A stretch of DNA of 64,000 nucleotides from assembly GCA_037127255.1 (NCBI GenBank), contig JBANSL010000013.1, forward strand, positions 6,822,188 to 6,886,187, read 5' to 3'. The DNA is from Persicaria tinctoria. Taxonomy: Eukaryota; Streptophyta; Magnoliopsida; Caryophyllales; Polygonaceae. Made by a program: the position numbers and the translations under genes. The notes under the pieces were generated by a model. That model had not been told where the DNA came from and did not search any database. It saw nothing but the letters and a program-made list of their open reading frames with translations. Of this stretch, positions 1 through 9,995 are shown piece by piece; within the stretch, counting starts at the first letter, position 1, and the number at the start of each line of letters is the position of its first letter.

Positions 1-56
1 GGTTGATGCTCGAAGTACAAGTGTTCATCATGCTGCACCTGATGAGGAGGCGCTAA
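1..56 (+). pseudogene. 3' end of an RLP gene, cut by the window edge
   Basis: The first 56 bases read in frame as the last 18 or so residues of an RLP, with VQVFIMLHLMRRR then TAA. This is nearly identical to the cytoplasmic tails of the complete RLP copies at 5504, 44433 and 56083. It is followed by the same 3' flank as those genes. The rest of the gene lies outside the window, so it cannot be judged intact or broken; it is entered as pseudogene only because it is incomplete here. Confidence 0.85.
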
Positions 57-475
57 ATAAAGGTGTATCGGGTCAATTTATCCTTCCATCAGTACTTAAG
101 TTTCCTCTATCTACTTTACTTGCAGTACTATGTAATGTTATAATATAAAGAATAAGTCATGTTCACTATGATATATAGTTTCAATGCATAATGAAGAACC
201 AATATATCAATGTCGGTGAAGATTGATGCGTTTTACCCGCTAGATGTTGAATTGAATTCTCCCACTTGTAACAAACCCAAACCCTCCTCTGTTGCTTTCA
301 ATCTGGTCAGTTTGCTCGTGGTTTTCTCAATTTTTATGGCGAGATTTAGTTTTACTCTTATCTTTGTCTTGCGTAATATATTGCATTTGTTTAGTTTCCA
401 ATTTCCATTGAACAATATATGGATGCACACATGTCTATATAGTACTCCATTTAAATTGTAAAAAATATATTCCCT
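57..475 (+). repeat. Shared RLP 3' flanking block
   Basis: This block follows the stop codon directly and recurs after nearly every RLP copy in the window (from 5505, 12876, 44434, 50392 and 56084, and inverted at 45345). Landmarks are GGTCAATTTATCCTTCCAT, the AATAAGTCATG..CACTATGATATATAG stretch, and GAATTGAATTCTCCCACTTG. It probably contains the 3' UTR and marks the downstream part of the duplication unit. Confidence 0.8.
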
Positions 476-563
476 TGAGTGGTCCCCACGAAGTATCCCT
501 ACTTTGGAGTGGGACAATCCTAATCTGCTGTTGAGCATGTGTTGAATCAACTCCAAAGACGGG

Positions 564-1035
564 GTGTGGAATCTGCAGAATGAACAAACAAAAGAGCGGA
601 CTGCAATTGCCTTCCTCATAGTCAGAGACTCAGAGTGGATGACGACTGACGAGCATATGAAGGTTTTTGAGAACCTTTCAAGGCAGATTCTTATGTCATC
701 AGGTTACAACTTTCGCGAAGATTGCCAAAAAATTGAATACTGCATTAATAGGTACTTGGTGTAACCCAGTAACCCACTACAGGAGTGTTATGAGTCATGA
801 AGAAGACCAGCTGATCCCAAATCTTAGTATGTTTAAGCTTAATTTATTTGGGGTTCTAATTTATTTATTTTTAAAAATTTGTTATTTCGTTGTTGTTTTT
901 CTTGACATTTATTGCTCTTTGTGTATAGCCATGGCCATGGGAGAGTGAGTTCTTTGATTCACAACATGTATGGGCGGAGTATGCACTGAAGAAGCACAAT
1001 CGCAAAATAGGCGGTTAACTCTTGAAGATTTAGAG
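564..1035 (+). pseudogene. PRP8 (relic): PRP8 relic, central exons
   Basis: Broken + strand reading frames match the spliceosome core protein PRP8. First comes [17 protein letters not shown], then HMKVFEN and RQILMSSG, then a frame-shifted [16 protein letters not shown], then MSHEEDQLIPNL. After an intron-like stretch comes PWESEFFDSQHVWAEYAL and finally LTLEDLE followed by a GT donor. Several frame changes and missing pieces mean it cannot make PRP8. The retained intron-like spacing argues for a genomic duplicate rather than a retrocopy. Identification rests on recall of the highly conserved PRP8 sequence. Confidence 0.8.
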
Positions 1036-1079
1036 GTTTGTTAAATTAAAGACTTTCTTTGCTATGCGCTTGTGGAGAT

Positions 1080-1215
1080 AGAATTTGATGAGGAAATAAT
1101 ATAAGAGCTGGCTATTTGAAGAGGAAGAGAAGCTCAAATGCTTATTCAATTGTGTTTTCATACCTATTCCAACTCAAAAGATACAAGTTATACATAGGAC
1201 TAGTAGTGGATGTAT
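1080..1215. repeat. Repeat shared with 24311-24440
   Basis: The block starts AGAATTTGATGAGGAAATAA and runs through GCTCAAATGCTTATTCAA and AGATACAAGTTATACATAGG. A diverged copy lies at 24311-24440, next to copia remnants. It resembles a solo LTR fragment, but I see no clear ends or target duplication. Confidence 0.5.
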
Positions 1216-1454
1216 CTTCAGTTAGAGGTTGGATGAAAATTTGATATTCAAGTTTGATGAATATTCAATATGGAGTGTGGATAGACATTACACTAGGCTC
1301 AGGGTTGGCTGTTCCCCCCCTCAAATGGAATTATGTTTATCATGCTCTTTCATCCTTTTGGCACACCCTTCAATTCAGAATTCAGATGTGTCTTTTTTGA
1401 TTACTTGGAAGTTTTATTTTCCATGCTTGATAATTTGTATTATTATGTGTACAG

Positions 1455-1672
1455 AGATCATGGAGATATGGCGTCCAAAAAGAATGCGATTTCCACCTTT
1501 TGATGATGAAGAAACTCCAATGGAGTATGCTGACAATGTTTTAGATGTGGATCCCTTGGAGCCAATTCAGCTGGAATCGGATGAGGAAGAAGATTCTACC
1601 GTGTACACTTGGTTCTACGACCACAAGCCTCTGCCTCTTGTGAAAACAAAAATTATAAACCTACCTAATTAG
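1455..1672 (+). pseudogene. PRP8 (relic): PRP8 relic, N-terminal exon
   Basis: After an intron-like ...GTGTACAG acceptor, the frame reads [31 protein letters not shown], then [17 protein letters not shown]. This is the well conserved N-terminal segment of PRP8. It ends at a stop after LPN, where native PRP8 continues GPSYRRW. The insertion LP in HKPLPLV is shared in part with the relic at 33.1 kb (HKRLPLV). That suggests both descend from one already altered copy. Confidence 0.85.
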
Positions 1673-1689
1673 TTAGTGGATTGATGTGC

Positions 1690-1985
1690 AGAAGATAACA
1701 TGTCAATCTATCCTTCTCATAATATTGAACGTACGGTATACAACAGATAACATGTCAATCTATCCTTCTCCAACGGGTGTGATGATTGGACTTGATTTAC
1801 GGTGTATTTAGTTTATGCTTTTGGCCATATATTGGTTCCCTGGATCAAAACCTCTTCTTACACAGCCTATATATGAATAAGAACATGAAGGTATTCTATT
1901 TCTGTCTCATGTTTTGACATCTGCTCCTGCTCCTTAAATTGCATGCAGTTAAATCCAACTTTGTATATGGAGAGATCTTCAGCAA
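1690..1985 (+). pseudogene. PRP8 (relic): PRP8 relic, RNase H-like region
   Basis: [21 protein letters not shown] is readable from 1737, then a disturbed stretch, then WFPGSKPLL and an AATAAGAACATGAAGGTATTC exon end with donor. At about 1950 an acceptor TGCAG is followed by SNPTL and GEIFSNKI remnants. A 25-bp piece encoding DNMSIYPS is duplicated (about 1694 and 1745). The same exon recurs at 37.5, 51.1 and 52.5 kb. Confidence 0.75.
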
Positions 1986-2239
1986 TAAGATTAAATGAAT
2001 TATAAGATCAAGAAGCTAGGTATTCTATTTCTGTCTCGTGGTTGCTTCTTGTTTCTTGTTTCCAATCGCTAGTTTAATTTGTGTGCTTGGATTTTTTGCT
2101 GATTTCTTGGTGGGTTTGTTGCTGTGAGTAGGAACAAATGGGGAAGAAGGCACGAAGTGGCCACACGGACAAAAAGAGAAGAGAAGAAAGGCTGTGTCCA
2201 TCTTGAAAAGTATATGGATCTGACTATATATGGTGATTT

Positions 2240-2582
2240 CCAAACCTTGATTTATGGTGTATTTAGTTTCCATTCATTCAAATTAGTCAAATCCACTATG
2301 ATTTGTCATGATATCGATCTGCAGGGAAGTCTACAAACAATTCCAAAGACTTATGCACAATGCCCACTTATGAAAACACCAACCTCTCCCAATCTTAATT
2401 GGTGAAAGGTGAAGGCGCACTTAAAACAATTAATTAAAAATTTCAATAGTATAACCCACTCCCAAATTCCCAATTCAATCTTGACAATATATATCCGTCG
2501 GCGTCAGGGGATGATTCATAGTCGATCACTTACGACATTGATAAAAACACAAACTACAATCACTCCCAATCTTAATTAGAGC
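2240..2582 (+). promoter_or_regulatory. RLP1 upstream block with TATA-like motif
   Basis: This is homologous to sequence before the other RLP copies. Shared landmarks are GATATCGA.CTGCAG, ATTCCAAAGACTTATGCACA, TTAATTGGTGAAAGGTGAAGGCGCAC and CATTGATAAAAACACAAAC. A TATA-like AATATATAT followed by CCGTC sits at 2486-2497, about 90 bases before the ATG, and the same arrangement is seen upstream of RLP4, RLP5 and RLP7. The TTGAC just before it is a W-box core, a WRKY site in general knowledge, though a 5-base match is weak evidence. Confidence 0.5.
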
Positions 2583-5504
2583 ATGTACTCTTTGGTGATT
2601 CAACACCTAATACTCGTTGCCCTTTCCTTAGTCGTTTCCATTGGTTCTGCAGCTGGATCCTCCTCCGTCCCGCCACTTTGCCATGACGATGAGCGCCATG
2701 CTTTGCTATCATTCAAGGCCTCCTTCACCATCCTCAATTCCTACTGTGATTTTTTCGGCAATTGTGTAACTGATTACCATGGTGCAAGGACTCGTTCATG
2801 GAAGAGTGGAATTAGAGATTGCTGCCAATGGGACGGAGTCACGTGTGACCCCTTAACTGGTCACGTGACCGAGCTCCACCTCAGCCACAACTTCCTCAAC
2901 GGAAGCTTTCCCTCCAATAGCACCTTGTTTATTCTTCGCCGACTACGCCACATCGACCTCTCTTCCAACAACTTCTGGTCACTGATACCATCAGGTTTTG
3001 GTCGTCTTTCTGACCTTACTTTCTTGAATCTCTCCAACTCAAGGTTCTATGGCCGAGTTCCACCGGATATCGGCTGGCTCTCTAGCCTAACTACCCTTGA
3101 TCTCTCTTATAATATGGGTAATGCTGAGGGACATGGGGTTATATACGACTTAGAGATGCCCAACTTCAAGACTGCCATCGCCAACCTTACCGATCTAAGA
3201 GAGCTCCATCTCACTTTTGTGTCGATCAACACCGATCTGTCTCCTATGATTGCAAACCTCTCAAAGCTGACATCTCTCAAATTGGAGAGTTGCGGCCTAC
3301 AAGGGGAGTTCTTGGCGACCGGCATTCTCAGCCTGCCAAAGTTACGTGTTCTCGATGTGGGAGACAACTTTGGGTTGCATGCTGACTTCTCGGCATCTAC
3401 GGTGCTTTTGACAAGTCCACTCAAGGTAGTCGACTTGTCTCACTGCAACTTCACGGGAAAATTGCCAGATTCGATTGGAGATTCATCCAACTCCTCCTTG
3501 GTATCATTCTCCATACGGGGATGTGGATTTCATGGGGGTATTCCTAGTTGGATGTGGAACGTGACAGAGGGGATTGATCTTGGTTTCAACAAACTTTCTG
3601 GCTCCCTACCAGGAACAATGAGCACGGTTGTTCTAGCAAGATTGTCAACAATCATCTTTGATCAGAACAGCATCAGCGGGACCATACCAGCTTGGCTTTT
3701 CACTTTGCCATCACTAAAGGAATTGAGCTTGGAGGAGAACCTATTCACGAGGATCGATAAATTCGTCATCACTAATAGCTCTGCTCCTTCAGTACTATCT
3801 TCATTTTCGGCAAGCTATAACCAGTTCCGAGGAAAAATCCCAGAAGCCATCTTTGAACTCCGCAACCTCCAATATCTATACCTTGGAGGGAACAAGTTGA
3901 ATGTAGCCATCCCGCTAAGCAAGCTCCATGGCCTCCAGAATCTGAGTGAGCTCTCTTTATCTCATAATAATATCTCCTTCATCGACGACATAGGTGCAGA
4001 ATCCATTTCCTCATGGCCTAGTTTTTCAAGTCTACAACTTTCCTCCTGCAACCTTGACCAATTTCCGATCTTCTTAAGAGGCCAAAAAAATCTTGAATTA
4101 TTGGACCTCTCTAAAAATTCCATCCATGGCCACATACCTGAATGGGTTTCGGGTATAAAAATGATTTTTGTATCGGTCTTGGACCTTTCTCACAATTTCC
4201 TAACCGGAGGATTGGAGCATCTTCAATGGAAAGGGCAGGAGAAGAGATCTTTCAGTGTTGGTTTCTTCTTTGCTTTAAACAACCAGTTTAGTGGAGAGAT
4301 TCCTTCTTCATGTCATCTTACTTATTTTGACGTAGTTGACATTTCCCAGAACAACTTGACCGGCAACATTCCAGGATGCTTTGCATCCCTTATCAGTTCG
4401 CAAACAAGTGTGCTAGATCTAAGCCAAAACCAACTTGAAGGTGTAATCCCATCCACTATATTTGAAGATTGTACCAAGCTGAGTGATTTCCTGTTGAATG
4501 GCAATCGGCTGGAAGGGCCAATACCAAAATCTTTGAGAAACTGCATGTATCTGCAGTTTATTGATCTTAGTGACAACAACCTCAACGGTACCTTCCCTCA
4601 TTGGTTAGGTGTTCTTCCTAGTCTTGAGGTGCTTATCTTGGGCTCGAACAATTTGCAGGGTTCTCTAATGAGCTCAAACACGACGAGCTCATTTCCTATG
4701 CTGAGAATTCTCGACATCTCAAATAATGAACTCGCCGGTTGCCTACCAAGTGGGTTTTTGACGAGTATGAAGGCAATGATTGAGGTCGATCATGGTGACC
4801 AAGACCGAGCGATTGATTACATGGGTGGCGGGGGTATGTATGGTGACGGTAATGATATTTATAGTTACGAAGATTCAATGAACACATGGTTCAAAGGATT
4901 CAATCATCGACTTGATAAAATCTTGACGACCTTAGTATTAATAGACGCTTCAAGGAATAGGTTGGAAGGGTTCATCCCCGAGGTGATTGGAGATCTTGTC
5001 TTCCTCCGGTGGTTAAACCTAGCTCACAACAACTTCACTGGTCACATCCCATCGTCCCTGGGCAAACTGATCTTGTTGGAATCTTTAGACATGTCTTTCA
5101 ATGGACTAGACAGCAGAATTCCCAATGAGTTGGTAAATCTAAACTCTCTTGAATTCTTCAATGTCTCGGAGAATCATCTAGTTGGGCCAATTCCAATAGG
5201 CAAACAGTTTGATACATTCTCAAACGATTCCTATCTTGGGAATCCTAGGTTGTGTGGTGCACCATTGTCAAACAAGTGCGGAAAACGGGTTGTAGTCCCG
5301 AATACAATTGCACATGAAGGAAACAACAATGAATCTTCAGGTTTGGATGTTTGGGAGATTGCTTTGATGGGATTTGGATTTGGGATGTTTGTTGCGTCAG
5401 TTTGGGGATACTTCATCTTGTGGGAGAAGAATTATCGCTGGGTATGCAGGTTGATGCTCAAAGTACAAGTGTTCATCATGCTGCACGTGATGAGGAGGCA
5501 CTAA
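2583..5504 (+). CDS. RLP1, LRR receptor-like protein (complete)
   Basis: A 973-residue, intron-less receptor-like protein. Residues 1-25 are a signal peptide (hydrophobic ILVALSLVVSIGSAAG). Residues 33-88 form the LRRNT cap with Cys33, paired Cys80/81 and Cys88. A long run of extracellular LRRs (LxxLxLSxNxxxGxIP type) with many N-glycosylation sites follows. A non-LRR island sits at about residues 725-785 (KAMIEVDH to WFKGFNHRLDKI), then the last LRRs and a C-terminal cap with NPRLCG. One membrane helix (about 926-947, rich in GFGFG) and a 26-residue basic tail ending VMRRH finish it; there is no kinase. Family members sense pathogen or damage ligands at the cell surface and signal with SOBIR1/BAK1; the ligand here is unknown. 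The start is chosen by alignment with the other copies. It lacks one Leu (SSCHL for SSLCHL). Confidence 0.93.
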   Translation: MYSLVIQHLILVALSLVVSIGSAAGSSSVPPLCHDDERHALLSFKASFTILNSYCDFFGNCVTDYHGARTRSWKSGIRDCCQWDGVTCDPLTGHVTELHLSHNFLNGSFPSNSTLFILRRLRHIDLSSNNFWSLIPSGFGRLSDLTFLNLSNSRFYGRVPPDIGWLSSLTTLDLSYNMGNAEGHGVIYDLEMPNFKTAIANLTDLRELHLTFVSINTDLSPMIANLSKLTSLKLESCGLQGEFLATGILSLPKLRVLDVGDNFGLHADFSASTVLLTSPLKVVDLSHCNFTGKLPDSIGDSSNSSLVSFSIRGCGFHGGIPSWMWNVTEGIDLGFNKLSGSLPGTMSTVVLARLSTIIFDQNSISGTIPAWLFTLPSLKELSLEENLFTRIDKFVITNSSAPSVLSSFSASYNQFRGKIPEAIFELRNLQYLYLGGNKLNVAIPLSKLHGLQNLSELSLSHNNISFIDDIGAESISSWPSFSSLQLSSCNLDQFPIFLRGQKNLELLDLSKNSIHGHIPEWVSGIKMIFVSVLDLSHNFLTGGLEHLQWKGQEKRSFSVGFFFALNNQFSGEIPSSCHLTYFDVVDISQNNLTGNIPGCFASLISSQTSVLDLSQNQLEGVIPSTIFEDCTKLSDFLLNGNRLEGPIPKSLRNCMYLQFIDLSDNNLNGTFPHWLGVLPSLEVLILGSNNLQGSLMSSNTTSSFPMLRILDISNNELAGCLPSGFLTSMKAMIEVDHGDQDRAIDYMGGGGMYGDGNDIYSYEDSMNTWFKGFNHRLDKILTTLVLIDASRNRLEGFIPEVIGDLVFLRWLNLAHNNFTGHIPSSLGKLILLESLDMSFNGLDSRIPNELVNLNSLEFFNVSENHLVGPIPIGKQFDTFSNDSYLGNPRLCGAPLSNKCGKRVVVPNTIAHEGNNNESSGLDVWEIALMGFGFGMFVASVWGYFILWEKNYRWVCRLMLKVQVFIMLHVMRRH

Positions 5505-5890
5505 ATAAAGGTGTATCCGATCAATTTATCCTTCCATGAGTTAAGTTTCCACTATTTACTTTACTTGTTGTAATATGTTATGTATAATGTAAAGAATAAG
5601 TCATGCTCACTATGATATATAGTTTCAATGTACAATGAAGAATCAATATATCAATATATGTGAAGATGGATGCGTTTTACCTGCTAGAGGTTGAATTGAA
5701 TTCTCCCACTTGCAACAACTCCAAACCCTCCTCTGTAGCTTCCAATCTTGTCAATTTGTTGGTTTTCTGAATTTTTATGGTGAGATTAGTCGTACTCTTA
5801 TATTGAACTTGCGTAATATATTGCATTTGTTTGATTTCTGATTTCCATTTAATAATGGCTACACACATGTTTATATAGTACTCCATTTAA
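5505..5890 (+). repeat. RLP1 3' flanking block
   Basis: A copy of the shared RLP 3' flank (compare 57-475), colinear from the stop codon through GAATTGAATTCTCCCACTTG to the ATATAGTACTCCATTTAAA end. Confidence 0.8.
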
Positions 5891-5913
5891 ACATGATTGC
5901 CTTTATGAAGAAT

Positions 5914-5995
5914 CATCTCCCACGAAGTATCACTACACTGGAGCGGGACAATGGCTATGTTTCTGTTTACAGCAAAGACACTCCTAATCTGATGT
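5914..5995 (+). pseudogene. PRP8 (relic): PRP8 relic, short
   Basis: It reads [21 protein letters not shown], matching the PRP8 stretch just upstream of the [12 protein letters not shown] segment. Equivalent scraps lie at about 490, 25350 and 44850, always after the RLP 3' flank. Only about 25 codons remain. Confidence 0.65.
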
Positions 5996-6089
5996 ATAAC
6001 ATATGTCAGTGGCTACTTTGTGCTTCTGATAAACAATCCAATATATATGTTGTAAATCAACTAAACAACATACAATTGCATTCTCCTTT

Positions 6090-6415
6090 GCTGAAGCTAA
6101 GTATAGATAAATGCGTCGAGTGGTTGCTGAACCCACTTGGCTCTCTCGTCTTCTTCATGAGCTTTAGGTTCCTTCTGTTACTCCAATTGCACTCCACTAT
6201 GATAATCAGGCCGCCATGTATATTGATAGAAACCCTGCATTTGATGAGCGCATAAAGCACGTGGAATTAGCTAGATTGTCATTTTGTCCGGGAGAAGCTC
6301 AATGATGGTCTCATTTATCTGCACTTCACACTATCACATACCCAGTTGGCTGAGGTTCTTACTAAACCTCTGACTGAGGTTGTGCATCAGCAAGCTTTTT
6401 CCATGTTGAGTCTGA
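6090..6415 (+). pseudogene. Ty1/copia RNase H relic
   Basis: Broken frames read [40 protein letters not shown], then remnants of the LADVLTKPL motif (read AEVLTKPLTEVVHQQAF from about 6346). This is the C-terminal part of a copia polyprotein, in + orientation, with in-frame stops and frameshifts. No LTR, PBS or target duplication was found around it. Confidence 0.8.
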
Positions 6416-6448
6416 CATGGCCCCCTCCAACTTCTGTGTGTGTGTATT

Positions 6449-6470
6449 GGGGGGGGGGGGGGGGAGGGGG
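6449..6470 (+). repeat. Poly-G tract
   Basis: Sixteen G, one A and five G follow a short TG repeat. It could form a G-quadruplex and is prone to sequencing error. Confidence 0.8.
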
Positions 6471-6704
6471 TTCCAAGGTTAGAAAACCGAGAAGCTGGCT
6501 GAAGTGTACGTTTGGAGTTGGTTTGTAATGTCGTTTTGATTGGAAAGGCCTAGAAACAATTTCGGAATGGCTCATCGGAAATGACTTATGGGTGGTACCC
6601 ATAGGTCTCTGTTTCGTACCTCGGATGGCTGCTCTTTATTAATTTACCAATTCAAGGAAAGGCCTAGACAATTTGGTTGTAATGTCGTTTTTCGAGTCAG
6701 GATA

Positions 6705-6955
6705 CATTTTATTTTATTTATCACCATTACTATACCCCAAACACCACGTTACATAGACTTGCGATATCGACCTACAAAATCCAAAGACGTATGCACTATG
6801 CCATATATAGACTTATGTATCACGTGGTCTTAAATTCTTAATTGGTGAAAGGTACGTGAAGGCGCACTTGAAACAAATAGAAATTTCAATAATACGCCGC
6901 GGGGTACGCATAGAAAACTCGAACACAAACCACTCCCAATTTTAATTAGTGCCTA
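6705..6955 (+). promoter_or_regulatory. Orphan RLP upstream block
   Basis: It carries the RLP promoter landmarks (ACCCCAAACACCACGTTA, GATATCGACCT, AATTGGTGAAAGGTACGTGAAGGCGCAC, AACCACTCCCAATTTTAATTAGTGC) but no RLP follows. The homology stops where hAT-like sequence begins, and the coding region once downstream is gone. Confidence 0.6.
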
Positions 6956-8775
6956 CACACCTGGGCCACCTAGCCACGGGTCATGGGTTAACTCATGACC
7001 GATGGGTCGTACGGATCAAGGACTCGGAGAGTCTGGATATTAAGACTGGTTATGGGTTGGTCAGGTTATGGGTTTGGGTTAGAGTCGAGGGATTTTGAAC
7101 TCTGGATCATCGACCTGCCGGGACGGTATATTTTTTTATTTTATTTTTGCAACGGCTTTGAGAATGTTTACTTGTTTCCGCTTTGAGAATGTTGTTCGGT
7201 TGTAAGTTATTTTTCCTCTTATGTAATTTGACCTAACTTATTAACTATATAAAATACAATGTATTTTTAGTTTAACCTAACTATAGACTTTAATACATTA
7301 TAAAATCAAATTTTCAACTTATTAGAGAAAATCAAATTTATTTTTCGTAATTATTAATTACTTTCTCTATCGACTTTAATACATTATAAAATAATAAATT
7401 TGAAAAAAAGGCAACAAAAAAAAACATTCAAAGTGGAAGCTAGGCCTTCAATAAACGGAACAATGTGAGACCAAATAAATTTCCTAGGAATGTATTTACT
7501 CGGTGGAACTACACTTACATAATGATTCACAAGTTGTATTTATACGGAGATCATCTATCCGTTGTCGCTGCCCAATATACCGAAAGAGTTTTTGGTGAGA
7601 TTTGTCACGACGAGAGATATCATAGAGGTTTTTAAAAGTTTTTTTTATGACGCTACCAAAACTTTTAGTCATGTTTACATATCTACCTCACATTTATTTT
7701 CTTTTACCGCAATGAACATTACAATAGCCCTAAACGATGGGTTGCAGATACCATCAATCTCCCAAGCTGTGATGGAGATGAGGGCGCGAAATGGTTAGCT
7801 TACTACACAAACATTCCTGATATTTTCCTTGTTACAACGGTTTTTGACCCTAGAATTAAGCTCATCGGTCTTAAATTTTTTTTAGAAAACTATTATAGTT
7901 AAGGATTGAATCTGATCCCGCTTGCAATGTATATCTTACAATTTCTAGAGTTAGAGAATTACTTCAACAGTTATACGATGTTTAAGCTAGAGATACTCAC
8001 CCATCTCAACTGCCCCCTCCTCCCTTAACCTTGTCGTGCACTAGCATTATTGCCCAAATGAAGGCTCTTGTTAGAGATAATTTTGGCAAAAAGAGACCAA
8101 TGACCTCGTCGACTTTCCACTCAGAGATCGACGAATACTTATCCACTAACTTTGACTTTGTTGATATTGAGGCAAACGATTTTGACGTTCTGGAATGGTG
8201 CAACTATCTAGAAAGATTGCGCGGTACCCTACTCTGCAGTTAATTGCCAGTCAGATCCTTGGAGCATCATGCTCGACCATTGCGGTTAAGCAACTTTTCA
8301 GTCAAAGCGGACAGATCTTAACGACCGAAATGATTGGAAGCGGGCAAATGAAAGAACGCAAAGGAACCACCTATCCACAGAATCAGACCCGGATGAAGGG
8401 TTCGACGACAACACTTCATCGATTAGAAGCTCAGGTGACAGTCAAGGCACGCGAAGGTAAGCATAGATTCAAATAGGTAAAAGAACTACACGAGCTTTGA
8501 TTCATTTTCCCCGAAAGGATACGTAGGTAATCGGAAACTGTGCAAGCCCTTCTCCCCCTTTTTTCCCGACATCAACAAATATATTATTTCAAAGCATTTC
8601 ATTTTTTTAAATTGCGTGACCCGACAGGTCGGTGAGTCGACCCGTGACTCGATGGGTCACATGTATCTGTCGACTCGCCTATCCCACTGCTTTGAGTTCG
8701 GGTTTCCTTTTCCCGACTCGTGGCCCGATGGATCCGACCTGTCGACTCGAGGGGTCAGTCCCGTGGGCAGGCATG
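6955..8775 (+). mobile_element. Degenerate hAT transposon
   Basis: The ends are rich in short GGGTC/GACCC repeats and form weak inverted termini: CCTAGCCACGGGTC at the left and, on the other strand, CCTGCCCACGGGAC at the right. Between them lie hAT transposase remnants. The left junction falls inside an RLP upstream block. An exact 8-bp target duplication is not clear, so the outer borders are approximate. About 600 bases at 6995-7560 hold nothing recognisable. Confidence 0.55.
7562..8476 (+). pseudogene. hAT transposase relic
   Basis: FYDATKTFSHVYISTSH and DIFLVTTVFDPRIKLIGLKFF resemble the RNase H-fold segment of plant hAT (zf-BED/RICESLEEPER-like) transposases. Further on, YPTLQLIASQILGASCSTIAV and LFSQSGQILT match the C-terminal hAT dimerisation domain, where the usual form is YPTLAxxARDxLxxPxSTVAsE..FS. 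The frames are interrupted by stops near 7798, 7900 and 8243, so it cannot work. The zinc-finger N-terminus is absent. Confidence 0.7.
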
Positions 8776-8829
8776 CTTACGGATAAAGGGGTGCAACTTT
8801 GGTGTTGAATCTTCTTCTTTTTTTACTGC

Positions 8830-9750
8830 TAGAGCCGGCCCTAGGGGTAGGCCCAAGAGGCGGTCGCCTAGGGCTTCCTACCGAGTAGAGCCCCGGAAAA
8901 AATTATGTTATATATATAATTAAAGTATTGTGTATTATTATATTTATAGGTAATAAAATATTTACGAAAGTTTATACGTAAAAAAAACTCATTTGTGATG
9001 TGACTTTCAGTATTTCCAGCTGAGTCAACGATAAAAAGTGAAGAAGGTGTCTGTCTTTCAATTTTTGTTATAAATGCAAAAACGGGTAGTTTTTAAGTAA
9101 CAACCTATGTTACTTTAATGAATTTATTTAAGTGATTATAGTATTTTATTTGGATAAATTTGCAAAGTAATAATATGTTTTAAAGTGTTTAACCATACTG
9201 TTTTATATTCATGGGAAAAAAATAGAATTTAAAAAAAATATTTTTTTACTTTTATTTCTCACCAAAAAATTCATGTTTTTTTTATTATGACTTGTAAGGA
9301 AAAAAAAAAATAATAGTCCATCTATTAATTAAAGCATGTCATTTACTATTCATGCACGCTTTTTTAGAATGATAAAAACTATATAAAATATTGACTTTTT
9401 TTTTAAATTTGGTTTTATAAATTCAAACTTAATTAATAGTAATAAGTATGAAATTGTTTAAAAAGTTAATATTTTATATAGTTTTTAACACCTAAAAAAG
9501 CGTACGTAAATAGTAAAACATCAAGTTTTAATTAACAGAGGGAGTAGTAAATAAGTATATTGATGAATCTAAAAATCATACTCTAGTAAATTTTCCTTGA
9601 TAAAAATAAAATCTGAAATTTATAATAGTTAAATAAATAAAAAATAATTGTGTTTTTCGATAATATTTCTTAAAAAAATTATCAATATATTTTTTATCCA
9701 AAGACTTTTTTTTCGTTGTCTCGGGCCCCAAATATCATAGGCCGCCCCTG
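8830..9750. mobile_element. Non-autonomous hAT element (921 bp)
   Basis: It is flanked by a perfect 8-bp target duplication, TTTACTGC at 8822-8829 and 9751-9758. Termini are TAGAGCCGGCC at the left and CAGGGGCGGCC on the other strand at the right. The interior is very AT-rich with no ORF. The 8-bp duplication and the GGCCGGCCCTAGG-like ends are typical of hAT-derived MITEs. Confidence 0.8.
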
Positions 9751-9995
9751 TTTACTGCCGTATGTATGACGAGGGCTTCATATACTTGACCTGCAGAAAG
9801 TCTTCACATACTCCGTACGACTTTTTTACTGCCGTATGTATCACGGAGACCCATTCTTGACTATATATATATATATATCCGCCAGGGTTAGGGTTAACCA
9901 TATATAGTAACTTAAATACGAAGTTGATAAATAAAAAAAAAAAAGCACCAACCACCCCATATGTGCCCCGCACAGTTCTAATAAAAAACTATTCC
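9751..9995 (+). promoter_or_regulatory. RLP2 upstream block with TATA repeat
   Basis: It shares TTGACCTGCAGAAAGTC and CCCATTCTTGACTATATATA with the other RLP promoters. The TATA motif is an expanded TA repeat (9862-9878), then CCGCCAGGG, about 120 bases before the ATG. A hAT element inserted directly upstream may have cut off older regulatory sequence. Confidence 0.5.

Noticed and set aside
3107..3424. Minus-strand frames opposite the RLP genes
   Set aside because: Shadows of the LRR coding strand; they recur at the same positions in every RLP copy.
9858..9900. GGGTTAGGGTTAACC next to a TA repeat as an interstitial telomere
   Set aside because: Only two partial TTAGGG-like units; far too short.
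9924..9995. Upstream ATG adding MINKKKKAPTTPYVP to RLP2
   Set aside because: The extra residues have no counterpart in other copies and would put a basic stretch before the signal peptide.
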